Origin: Erythrobacter aurantius
GTDB lineage: Bacteria > Pseudomonadota > Alphaproteobacteria > Sphingomonadales > Sphingomonadaceae
Length of the DNA: 64,000 nt
NCBI RefSeq assembly: GCF_023823125.1
Contig: NZ_CP090949.1
Coordinates: forward strand, 1,946,001-2,010,000
Direction of reading: 5' to 3'
Below, piece by piece: positions 25,378 through 33,527 of the stretch; the first letter of the stretch is position 1, and each line of letters opens with the position of its first letter. The translations under genes and the position numbers were made by a program. Below the pieces are notes generated by a model. It had not been told where the DNA came from, did not search any database, and saw only the letters and a program-made list of their open reading frames with translations.

Positions 25378-25878
25378 TCAGAAGCGGGCGTTCACACCAT
25401 CGCGGGCCAGTGTGCGGGCCAAGGCATGACAGGCTTCGTCGATTGTCTTCCAGCACTGCTCGAATTCTTCGGAATCGCCATAATACGGATCGGGCACCGA
25501 CTTTCCCTCGCGCCCCTCGACAGCATCAAGCAGCAAGGCAATGCGAGCCGTGCCGTGTCGCGGAGCGCGCGCCTTGATCCCGGCCATGTTGGCGGTATCA
25601 AGGGCGAAGATATGAGTGAAATCGAGGAAGTCCATTTCAGTCAACTGGCGCCCGATCACTCCGCCGATGTCGACGCCATTGGCGCGAGCAACAGCAATCG
25701 CTCGCGGATCGGGTGCTTGCCCGATATGGTAATTGGCAGTCCCGACGGAATCGACGATGACGTCCAGACCGATTTTGGCAGCGGCCGATTTCAATGCGCC
25801 TTCGGCCATGGGCGAACGGCAGATATTGCCGAGGCAGACGAAGAGGATAGATGGTTTGCTTGTCGAAGCCTGCAACAT
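25378..25878 (-). CDS. Low-molecular-weight protein-tyrosine phosphatase
   Basis: The 166-aa protein has the P-loop VCLGNICRSP, the C-X5-R-S catalytic motif (C15 to R21), and the general-acid loop VPDPYYGD near the C-terminus. It dephosphorylates tyrosine, or possibly arginine, on proteins. Wzb-like members control exopolysaccharide export kinases, but no such kinase is adjacent. The ATG at 25878 (MLQASTSKPS) puts the P-loop at the normal distance from the start. It is divergent from the DUF885 gene. Confidence 0.93.
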   Translation of the reverse strand: MLQASTSKPSILFVCLGNICRSPMAEGALKSAAAKIGLDVIVDSVGTANYHIGQAPDPRAIAVARANGVDIGGVIGRQLTEMDFLDFTHIFALDTANMAGIKARAPRHGTARIALLLDAVEGREGKSVPDPYYGDSEEFEQCWKTIDEACHALARTLARDGVNARF

Positions 25879-25947
25879 ATTTGCGTTGTACCGCAAGATT
25901 GATCGCTTGGGCAACAATTAACATACTGAATTTGGAGTAAATATCGG

Positions 25948-27714
25948 ATGCGTAGAATTGTTTGCAGCCTTGCCCTGGTGGCACTTCCCGCATTTCCGGC
26001 ACTCGCCGGCCCGGTTGAGGATTACGAGACGCTGCGCGAAGAAGTTTGGGAGGCGGCGCTCGACAGTTCTCCGATGCTGGCGACCAGCGTCGGCGACCGG
26101 CGGGGTGACGGGAAGCTGGGCGATCTGTCGCTTGCCGCATATGATCGTGAAATCGCTGAAGCGCGGGCTTTTCTTGCCCGTCTTAATGGCATTGATGCCG
26201 AACAACTCCCGGTCGATCTCCAGATTGATTACGCGGTGCTGAAAAGCAGCTTCGAAGATCAGATAGAAGCCAGCGCCTTTGATCATTCGCGCTACATCCT
26301 TTTCACCAATCGCGGCGGCTGGTTCTACGGCTTTGATTCCATGCCGTATCGCTCGCCCTTGTTCACGCAGGCCGATTACGAAAGTTACGTTGGGCGGCTC
26401 GAAGGGTTCGAGGCCTACAATGCCGATGGTATCGCCCGCAGCCGCGAAGCGGTGGCGCGCGGGCTGACGCAGCCGTGCGAGCCGATGCAGGGCTTCGACA
26501 ACGGCATTCGTCAGCGCGTGGTGGAGGATTACACGAAATCGCCGCTCTGGCGCCCCTTCGCCGGGGAGCGGCCCGCATCAGTGAGTGAAGAAAACTGGAC
26601 TTCGCTGAAAGCCCGCGCCCAAACCGCGATCAGCGGCGGGGTGCTTTCAGGGTACAAGGCGTTCCTCGATTTCTACACGCAGGAATACGCGCCCAATTGC
26701 CGCAGCGGCACTCCGGGCGTGATGGCGACGCCGGGCGGGGCCGAATATTACGCCCACCGGGTCAAAAGCTTCACCACCACCGACATGACGCCGGAAGAAG
26801 TGCACAATCTGGGGCTGTCCGAAGTCGCACGTATCCGGGCCGAAATGGAGACGGTCGCGGCAGAGGCCGGGTTCGACACGCGAGAGGCCTTCATCGAGCA
26901 CCTGCGCACCGATCCGCAATATTACATGACCGACGAGGACGAGTACCTGCGCTACACTCAGGCGCTGGCGAAGCATATCGACGGGTTCCTGCCGCAGCTG
27001 TTCGGGCGGCTGCCGCGTCAGCCCTATACCGTGCTGCCGATGCCTGCGGCCGTCGCGCCGGGCAACACCACGGCCTATTACGAGCCGGGTTCGCTCGAAA
27101 ACGGGCAGGCGGGGATTTACCGGCTCAACATGACCGAACTGGACCAGCGGCCTCTGTGGGAACTTCCCGCGCTGGGCGTGCACGAAGCGGCGCCCGGCCA
27201 CCATCTCCAGATCGCGCTGCAACAGGAGCTCGACATTCACCCGCTGCGCGCCAACGGCACCTTCTTCACCGCCTTTGTCGAAGGCTGGGGCCTCTATTCG
27301 GAACGGCTCGGGATCGAGATGGGCCTTTATGACACCCCGGCCAAGCAGATGGGGCGGCTCAGCTATGAAATGTGGCGCGCGACCCGACTGGTGGTCGACA
27401 CCGGGCTGCATTCAAAGGGCTGGAGCAAGCAGCAGGCGGTCGATTTCATGACCGAGAATACCGCGCTGTCGGCGGCCAATATCGATGCGGAGGTCAATCG
27501 TTACATGACCTGGCCGGGTCAGGCGCTGGCTTACAAGGTGGGCGAACTGAAAATCCGGGAACTGCGTACCCGCGCAGAGGAAGCGTTGGGCGCGAATTTC
27601 TCGCTGCGCGATTTCCACGATACCGTGCTGGAAAACGGCGCCATTCCACTGTCCGTGCTGGAAGAGCACGTTGATCGCTGGATCGCGGCGCAACTGGCCG
27701 TACAGGGCGAGTGA
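25948..27714 (+). CDS. DUF885 family exported protein
   Basis: The 588-aa protein has a signal peptide (RIVCSLALVALPAFPALA) and the DUF885 layout: MYRSP-like substrate region (DSMPYRSPLFTQADYES), GLSEVARIRAEME, and the HEAAPGHHLQ motif beginning at H412, with a Glu-rich FVEGWGLYSERLG downstream. The H-E...H-H and the later EGW motif resemble zincin-type metal sites, and members are thought to be carboxypeptidase-like. Full family length. The substrate is unknown. Confidence 0.9.
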   Translation: MRRIVCSLALVALPAFPALAGPVEDYETLREEVWEAALDSSPMLATSVGDRRGDGKLGDLSLAAYDREIAEARAFLARLNGIDAEQLPVDLQIDYAVLKSSFEDQIEASAFDHSRYILFTNRGGWFYGFDSMPYRSPLFTQADYESYVGRLEGFEAYNADGIARSREAVARGLTQPCEPMQGFDNGIRQRVVEDYTKSPLWRPFAGERPASVSEENWTSLKARAQTAISGGVLSGYKAFLDFYTQEYAPNCRSGTPGVMATPGGAEYYAHRVKSFTTTDMTPEEVHNLGLSEVARIRAEMETVAAEAGFDTREAFIEHLRTDPQYYMTDEDEYLRYTQALAKHIDGFLPQLFGRLPRQPYTVLPMPAAVAPGNTTAYYEPGSLENGQAGIYRLNMTELDQRPLWELPALGVHEAAPGHHLQIALQQELDIHPLRANGTFFTAFVEGWGLYSERLGIEMGLYDTPAKQMGRLSYEMWRATRLVVDTGLHSKGWSKQQAVDFMTENTALSAANIDAEVNRYMTWPGQALAYKVGELKIRELRTRAEEALGANFSLRDFHDTVLENGAIPLSVLEEHVDRWIAAQLAVQGE

Positions 27715-29097
27715 TCAGGCGGCCTTGGCGGGGAGGGGCTTGGTCGAAGCCAGCACCTCCTCCGTCAGGCGGCGGATATTGACCTTGGCCTTGAGCCGAG
27801 CACCCAGCAGCGCGGTGCCTGATACCTTGCGCTGGACGAACAGCGTTTCGATCGGCGGGAAAGCCCAGGTGTCCTTGTCCTTGGCGATTTCCATGCCTTC
27901 TTCGCGCAGCAGCGGGACAAAGGCGCGGTCGCCAAAGTCGAACGGCTTGTCCTCGCGCATTTCGTTGATCACGATGTCGATCATGCGGTTCACCCGCTCC
28001 GGGTGCTTTTCCGCGACAATCGGCATCATGAAGCCGGATTCGATGGTTGCCGCTAGCACTTCCTCGCGATTGCCGTTGAGGCCCGCCTGCAACATCTTGC
28101 GATAGCCGTTCGACACATCGGGATCGACATCGCGGCAGGCACCGAAATCGAGCAGCACGATTTCCCCGGTCGAAGGGCGGAAGCGGAAATTGGCGAAGTT
28201 GGGATCGGTCTGCATCACCCCGAAATCGAACAATTCGCGCGCCACCAGTCGCATAAGCCGCTCCATCGTCGCGTTGCGCCGCTCGGGTGTTTCGTTTTCG
28301 AGTTCCTCGATGCTCACGCCTTCCTCGAAACTCATGGCGAGGATCGAGCCGCGCGTCAGCCCTTCGTGCAGGCGCGGGACGACGAAGCCTTCGATGCCGG
28401 AGAGCCTTTCGCGGTACATCTCCATCTGTGCGCCTTCGCGCTGGTAGTCGGCTTCTTCGTGCAGCTGTTTCTTGGCTGCGGCGAGGAGTTTTTCGATCTC
28501 CAGCTCAGGCGGGGCGAAACCGGCGACTTTCAGCAGCGTCATCACATTGTCGACGTCACTGTCGATGCTCTTGGCAACGCCGGGATATTGCACCTTGATC
28601 GCCAGCAATTCGCCATCGCGGGTCAGCGCCTTGTGCACTTGCCCGATGCTGGCGGCGGCAATGGGGCGGGGGTTGAACCAGCGGAACTGCTTGCGCCAGT
28701 CCGGCCCCCATTCGCTTTTCAGCACCTGATCCAGTTGCCGCGTCGGCATGAAATTCGCCTGATCGCGCAGAGTGGCGAGGATTTTCGACAATTCGGGCGG
28801 CAGGAAATCGCCTGCATCCAGGCTGATCATCTGCCCCATCTTCATCGCCGCGCCACGCAGGTGCGACAGGCGATCGGTCAGCCGCTGGACATTGCCCGGC
28901 GTCAGGATCAGGTCGCGCGCCGAAATCCTCTCACCACTGGAAAGCCGCCGCGCGCCCTCTGCGGCCATGCCGCCAGCGACCCCACCGACCAGCCGCCCGA
29001 AAGTGCCGATCCGCGCCAGCCGTCCCGACGGCACGGCTTTTTCGCGTGACCGGTCTGCGGGCTTGTCGTCGAAATCGGGAATGTCGTCTTCGGCCAA
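27715..29097 (-). CDS. ABC1/UbiB-family atypical kinase
   Basis: The protein carries the ABC1 (ADCK/UbiB) KxGQ signature in AAMKMGQMISLDAGDFLPPEL, an alanine-rich loop RPIAAASIGQVHKA in place of the usual glycine loop, the ion-pair E/K (LLAIKVQYPG), and QTDPNFANFRF and LLDFGACRDV as catalytic and metal loops. Family members support ubiquinone synthesis or lipid handling rather than protein phosphorylation. No good ATG exists in frame near the start. I propose the TTG at 29097 (LAEDDIPDFDD), just after the SDR gene, giving 460 aa. An upstream frame that runs through the SDR gene is not used. Confidence 0.88.
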   Translation of the reverse strand: MAEDDIPDFDDKPADRSREKAVPSGRLARIGTFGRLVGGVAGGMAAEGARRLSSGERISARDLILTPGNVQRLTDRLSHLRGAAMKMGQMISLDAGDFLPPELSKILATLRDQANFMPTRQLDQVLKSEWGPDWRKQFRWFNPRPIAAASIGQVHKALTRDGELLAIKVQYPGVAKSIDSDVDNVMTLLKVAGFAPPELEIEKLLAAAKKQLHEEADYQREGAQMEMYRERLSGIEGFVVPRLHEGLTRGSILAMSFEEGVSIEELENETPERRNATMERLMRLVARELFDFGVMQTDPNFANFRFRPSTGEIVLLDFGACRDVDPDVSNGYRKMLQAGLNGNREEVLAATIESGFMMPIVAEKHPERVNRMIDIVINEMREDKPFDFGDRAFVPLLREEGMEIAKDKDTWAFPPIETLFVQRKVSGTALLGARLKAKVNIRRLTEEVLASTKPLPAKAA

Positions 29098-29164
29098 GGT
29101 GAAGGGTCCGTTTGCAAGGGAGGTAAGGGGACAACGGGCATATGGGGCCGCCGTTCCGCCAATT

Positions 29165-29938
29165 CTAGCTGATCGAAAGCCCGCCATCGACCGGCAGGCA
29201 TTGTCCGGTGATGTAATCCGAATGCGAGGAGGCAAAGAACACCGCCAGCCCTTCCAGCCCTGCATGATCGCCGGGGCGGCGCAAGGGAATGCGCTGCGAC
29301 ATCCATTCGGCAAAGCGCGGGTTGGCTTTCGCCGTGATGTCGGTTTCGTAATAGCCGAAAAGCAGCGCGTTGGCGGTGATGCCATAGCGCGCCAGTTCGA
29401 AGGCCGCGCCGCGGGTCAGGCCGTTCACCGCCGCCTTGGACGCGGCATAGTCGGAGCTTTTGTTGACCCCCATGATCGATTGGCCGGAGGATGTGACGAT
29501 CAACTTGCCGCCTGCATCGCCGTTTTCGGCGCGTTCGATCATGTGGCGGGAGACGTGCTTGTAGACGAGTGCGGGGCCGCGGGTGTTGACGGCAAAGGTC
29601 GCGTTCCAGCCTTCGGCGGTGATGTCAGGAATCCGCGTTCCCGCGCCCGAAATTCCGGCATTGGCAAAAGCGATGTCGACGCGGCCGAACACGTCAAGCG
29701 TGGCGCGCATGGCCTCTTCGATATCCGATTCCCGAGCGACATCGCAGAGTTGGGTGAGAACGCAACCGCCGCCAATTTCGCTAAGCTCTTCGAATGCGGC
29801 GTTGTTCTTGGCCTCGTTGCGCGCCCAGATCGCGACATTCGCGCCCGCTTTCACAAGCCCGCGCGCCATGCCAAGTCCAAGGCCGCCATTGCCGCCGGTG
29901 ATGACCGCGACGCGGCCAGAAAGATCGAACAGGTTCAT
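29165..29938 (-). CDS. Short-chain dehydrogenase/reductase
   Basis: The 257-aa protein is a classical SDR: cofactor motif ITGGNGGLGLG, NAG (FANAGISG), catalytic VTSSGQS and SDYAASKAA (Tyr and Lys), with NALLFGYYETDI and a C-terminal TGQCLPVDGG. The residue after the second strand is compatible with NAD(H) or NADP(H); the substrate cannot be told. The ATG at 29938 was chosen over 29956 because the SGRVAVITGG strand lies at normal distance. It precedes the ABC1 kinase gene on the same strand by 67 bp. Confidence 0.9.
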   Translation of the reverse strand: MNLFDLSGRVAVITGGNGGLGLGMARGLVKAGANVAIWARNEAKNNAAFEELSEIGGGCVLTQLCDVARESDIEEAMRATLDVFGRVDIAFANAGISGAGTRIPDITAEGWNATFAVNTRGPALVYKHVSRHMIERAENGDAGGKLIVTSSGQSIMGVNKSSDYAASKAAVNGLTRGAAFELARYGITANALLFGYYETDITAKANPRFAEWMSQRIPLRRPGDHAGLEGLAVFFASSHSDYITGQCLPVDGGLSIS

Positions 29939-30015
29939 GGCCACGGGTTGGCGCAAATCGCCCCGGCTCGCAAGCTTGGCGGGAACTTGCCCGATTCCCG
30001 CAGGTTTGTGCCTGC

Positions 30016-30471
30016 ATGGACGGACAAAACAGCCTTACTCCCGCTTCGCGCTGGCTCGGCTATGCCGGGCTGCTGCCCCAGATCATCTGCGTTGCACTGG
30101 CCGCTATGGGTCATGACTACGCCTATACCGCTCTTGCCGGAGGGTTCGCCTATGCGGCTGCGATTTTCAGCTTCCTTGGCGGTGTGTGGTGGGGACAGGC
30201 CATCGCCACGGGCAGGGGCGGGGCGGGGGCCTATCTGATTGCCGTCATGCCTAGCCTGCTGGCGGTTGCGTTGTTCCTGCCGTGGACGTTCGGGTGGGAA
30301 TGGCCCGGCCCGGCGCTGATGTATCTGGGCGCGCTGATAATTGCGTCCCCGTTGGTGGACCGCGCGCTGGGATACGCCGCGAAGGACTTCTTCAGCCTGC
30401 GCGTGCAGCTTTCCACTGGGCTCGGGTTGCTGACAATCGCGCTGGGCGTGATTGCCGACGCGATTGTCTGA
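30016..30471 (+). CDS. DUF3429 membrane protein
   Basis: A 151-aa inner-membrane protein with about five hydrophobic helices and the DUF3429 core (WLGYAGLLPQIICVALAAMG, YAAAIFSFLGGVWWG). Function is unknown. It ends 7 bp before the convergent exported-protein gene. The start was chosen at the first ATG, with the first hydrophobic segment starting about residue 13. Confidence 0.85.
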   Translation: MDGQNSLTPASRWLGYAGLLPQIICVALAAMGHDYAYTALAGGFAYAAAIFSFLGGVWWGQAIATGRGGAGAYLIAVMPSLLAVALFLPWTFGWEWPGPALMYLGALIIASPLVDRALGYAAKDFFSLRVQLSTGLGLLTIALGVIADAIV

Positions 30472-30478
30472 TTTCCGC

Positions 30479-31609
30479 CTATTTGTTGACCTTGAAGACG
30501 TAGACCGGGCCAAGGTCCACTTCCTGCACGGTTCCGCCGAAATACAGCTCCAACTCGGCGCCGCCTGCGCCGTAACCGCGCGGAGCCTTCGTCTCGATCT
30601 TGATCAGCTGCCATTGCGGGCCGATGCGGAACCGGTTTGAGGCAAAGCTTTCAAACGGCGGCGAAGTCCCTTGAATGCGCGATGCGGCAACGGCGCGCCC
30701 GTCTTCGGTCGACGCGCTGATGGTGCGCGCGGCAATCGCGATAACCAGATCGTCGCCTTCGTTGATGGTGCGGTTGATCGGCACGGTCGCGGCCAGATCG
30801 GTCAGGTTCGATGCCGGATCATCCACGGTAAAGCGGGTGGCGCGCATCATCCAGATTTCGCGCTCCTCGCGGCTTTCGTGCCTGCCGGTGGAGCCGCCGA
30901 ACTTCCAGAAATTCTGGCCCGGGTCATTGATCAGCGTGCCTGTCCCTTCGAGCCCTTCGGGCATTTCGAGGTCGGGGATTTGGAAGCTGGCCGCCGCCAC
31001 GGTTACCGGCCCGGTCTCGGCGATCTTGGCGGCGCCGCTGACGACGATGGCCTGCCCGATTTCGATAATCTGGCGCGAGCGTCCGAATTGCAGGGCGATG
31101 ATCCCGTCGTCCGAACGCAGTTTCTGTTCGGCGGTGGCGGTGACTTCGTACCACTGCCAATCCTTGCCGATGGTGAGCGTCTGTTCGCCAAAGCCGGGAT
31201 AGGGTTCGACATTGCGCTGAAAGCGCACGCGCACCACGCCGTTGCCGTCGGGCTCGTCGCTTTCGATGGTACGGGCGTAGAACCCGACAGTTACCGTCTC
31301 GCCGCGATCGACCGATTCGGTCAGCGGGATATTGGTGCCCGCCGTGTAGATGAATTCCGCCGCACGTTTGACCTCGAACCGCCGTGCCGCCCCGCCGCCG
31401 GGGATCGATTCATCGACGATCGAGGACGCTTCGAGATCGGCACCGTAGCTTTGCCAGTCGATACGGGAGGGATCGTTGACGAGATCACCGGGCAATTGCG
31501 CATCGAGCGCTTCAAGCGCGGCGCGGTTTTGTGCGCCCAGCGGTGCAAGAGCGATGGCCGAAGTGCCCAGCAGCACGGCTGCGGCCAGAGTTGCGACTTG
31601 TGTCTTCAT
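30479..31609 (-). CDS. Exported two-repeat protein, carbohydrate-binding-like, unknown
   Basis: After a signal peptide (KTQVATLAAAVLLGTSAIALA) the 376-aa protein contains two tandem copies of one beta-rich domain. Each begins L(V/I)NDP...W, has a middle (V/I)...(E/R)GE/D...VTVGFYARTI or VIAIAARTI, then WQWYEV or WQLIKI, and ends with ...FG...IEIGQAIVV or VDLGPVYVF. The pattern recalls galactose-binding/CBM4_9-type beta-sandwiches that hold glycans. I know no named family. It stands beside the halogenase and TonB receptor and behind a LacI-type operator (31678-31693), so a role in glycan capture in the periplasm or at the surface is likely. Confidence 0.75.
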   Translation of the reverse strand: MKTQVATLAAAVLLGTSAIALAPLGAQNRAALEALDAQLPGDLVNDPSRIDWQSYGADLEASSIVDESIPGGGAARRFEVKRAAEFIYTAGTNIPLTESVDRGETVTVGFYARTIESDEPDGNGVVRVRFQRNVEPYPGFGEQTLTIGKDWQWYEVTATAEQKLRSDDGIIALQFGRSRQIIEIGQAIVVSGAAKIAETGPVTVAAASFQIPDLEMPEGLEGTGTLINDPGQNFWKFGGSTGRHESREEREIWMMRATRFTVDDPASNLTDLAATVPINRTINEGDDLVIAIAARTISASTEDGRAVAASRIQGTSPPFESFASNRFRIGPQWQLIKIETKAPRGYGAGGAELELYFGGTVQEVDLGPVYVFKVNK

Positions 31610-31677
31610 CGTAATCCTCCCCAGGTTCCGATCTGTTTATTGAGTCCATGCCTTTTGACAGGCTGTGTTGTCCATTT

Positions 31678-31693
31678 ATGAGAACGCTATCAA
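31678..31693. promoter_or_regulatory. LacI-type operator before the two-repeat protein gene
   Basis: ATGAGAACGCTATCAA is a near-palindrome with the central CG of LacI-family operators. It lies 69 bp upstream of the minus-strand ATG at 31609 and matches the sites at 33441 and 39401 in most positions. Confidence 0.7.
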
Positions 31694-31818
31694 GATTTGC
31701 TGTCGAAAACCTGATGCGTATGGTCTCGCCGATTGCACGGTCATGAATGAAGCGGATGAAGCGGGGCTTCGGGCTTTCTCAAAACCTTTCAGCCCCACTT
31801 GTGTGTCGTTGAGCCCCC

Positions 31819-33333
31819 TCAGGCGGCCTTTGCCGGGCAATAGCGTGCCAGATAGTCGCCATGCCCCGGCATGTGCTGCACCAGGAAGCGGATTGACTGT
31901 TCCATCTCGTCGATTTCGCGGCGCGTGGTGGCTATATCGAGCGAATCCGCCATCGGATTGTGGCCCGTCATGGCGATGCCCTGACCCATCATCACCGCTG
32001 CCCAACTCGTTTCGGTGAACAGTTCGTCTTCCTCGCGGAAGATCTGACCGTTGGCCTTGAATATCTCGACCTTCTCGGTGAGCGTATCGGGCACGTCCAT
32101 GGTGCGGACATAGTTCCAGAAGTCGCTGTCGTCGCGCGTGGTGGCGTTATAGTGCAGGATCAGGAAATCGCGGATGCGCGCGTACTCACGCGCGGTCAGG
32201 CGGTTGAACGTGTCCTGCTGCGCCTGTGTCACCCCGTCGAGCGAAAGCAGCGACAACAGCTTGTCCACCCCGGTGTTGATGAGGTGGATCGAGGTCGATT
32301 CGAGCGGCTCCATGAACCCCGCGGCAAGGCCCAGCGCAACGACGTTCTTGTTCCAGAACTTCTTGCGCCGTCCGGTGGTGAAGCGCAGGAAATTGGGTTC
32401 GGCCTGCGGTTTTCCGGCGATATTGCCGAGCAGGATGTCGAGCGCCTCCTGATCTTCCATGTAGCTGCTGCAATAGACGTGGCCGTTGCCGTTACGGTGT
32501 TGCAGCGGCACCTGCCATTGCCATCCGGCGCTGTGCGCGGTGGCGCGGGTAAAGGGTGGGGGCGGACTGCCATCCTCGCGCTTGCAGGGCAGGGCAACCG
32601 CCCGGTTGCAGGGCAGCCAGTGGGTCCAGTCCTCATACCCGGTTTCCAGCGCCTGTTCGATCAACAGCCCCCGGAAACCCGAGCAATCGATAAACAGGTC
32701 GCCCGCAATCTCGCTCCCGTCGTCCAGCATTACTGAAGTGACAAAGCCGGTTTCGCTGTGGAGATTCGCATTGCTGATGCGCCCCTCCTGCCGCACCACG
32801 CCGCGAGCTTCGGCGTATTTGCGCAGGTAGGCGGCATAGCGGCCCGCATCGAGGTGATAGGCGTAGTTGACCGGCGGCAGATCGTCGCGCTGCTTTTGAT
32901 AGTCCTCGCTGCGCATGAACTTGCCGAAATAGGCGGCCATGGTTTCTACGTTGAAGACTTGAATCGGGCGCTTGTCCCCGTCTTTGGCGAATTTGTGCCA
33001 GATGTGGTGGAAGGAAAGACCGCCCATCGTGTAGCCATAAGCGCCGAACGGGTGGATATAGCTGTCGCCGCGCTTCCCCCAGTTCTCGAACTGGATGCCC
33101 AGTTTGAACGTGCCGCCCACTTCGGCGAGCATTTCCGCCTCGCTGATTCCGAGCAGATCATTGAAGCCCACGAAAGGCGGAATGGTTGCCTCGCCCACGC
33201 CGACAGTACCGATCTGCTCCGATTCGATCAGAGTAATCCCCAGATCGCGGTTGGTCTTGAGTCGCGACAGGGCCGCTGCTGCCATCCAGCCTGCGGTGCC
33301 TCCACCGACGATGATTATTTGTTGAATTGCCAT
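31819..33333 (-). CDS. Flavin-dependent tryptophan-halogenase-family protein
   Basis: The 504-aa protein has the FAD motif VGGGTAGW (10-16), VGVGEATIPP, and active-site K77 in TFKLG, aligning with the lysine that holds hypohalous acid. The family WxWxIP motif reads WQWQVP (271-276). E345-S346 in MEPLESTSIH corresponds to the second catalytic acid. All residues needed for halogenation are therefore present, but reduced FADH2 must come from an unseen flavin reductase. In sphingomonads and caulobacters such genes commonly sit next to TonB receptors of glycan loci; their natural substrate is generally unknown. The ATG at 33333 starts the Rossmann fold. Divergent from the receptor gene across a shared regulatory region. 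Confidence 0.92.
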   Translation of the reverse strand: MAIQQIIIVGGGTAGWMAAAALSRLKTNRDLGITLIESEQIGTVGVGEATIPPFVGFNDLLGISEAEMLAEVGGTFKLGIQFENWGKRGDSYIHPFGAYGYTMGGLSFHHIWHKFAKDGDKRPIQVFNVETMAAYFGKFMRSEDYQKQRDDLPPVNYAYHLDAGRYAAYLRKYAEARGVVRQEGRISNANLHSETGFVTSVMLDDGSEIAGDLFIDCSGFRGLLIEQALETGYEDWTHWLPCNRAVALPCKREDGSPPPPFTRATAHSAGWQWQVPLQHRNGNGHVYCSSYMEDQEALDILLGNIAGKPQAEPNFLRFTTGRRKKFWNKNVVALGLAAGFMEPLESTSIHLINTGVDKLLSLLSLDGVTQAQQDTFNRLTAREYARIRDFLILHYNATTRDDSDFWNYVRTMDVPDTLTEKVEIFKANGQIFREEDELFTETSWAAVMMGQGIAMTGHNPMADSLDIATTRREIDEMEQSIRFLVQHMPGHGDYLARYCPAKAA

Positions 33334-33440
33334 GATTTCCTCTATCCCGCAGGCCGCTTTAGCAGCCCCCGCGCATCCTCTCCACCCGCGCCTCTGTGAC
33401 TTGTATGCCACAATGCAATGTGAACCTAATATTGCAAGTC

Positions 33441-33456
33441 TTGAGAACGCTCACAA
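33441..33456. promoter_or_regulatory. LacI-type operator in the halogenase/TonB-receptor divergent region
   Basis: TTGAGAACGCTCACAA is a 16-bp imperfect palindrome (TTGnGAnCGnTCnCAA) lying between the halogenase ATG (33333) and receptor ATG (33528), so it can control either or both. Confidence 0.7.
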
Positions 33457-33527
33457 ATGTTGCTACCAGACTTCCAACACGGACGGCAAGAACGCCGCCA
33501 GGGGATCTTGGGAGGGGAATTCAATCC

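Noticed and set aside
28772..30238. 488-codon plus-strand open frame
   Set aside because: It runs opposite the ABC1 kinase and SDR genes, both with clear motifs.
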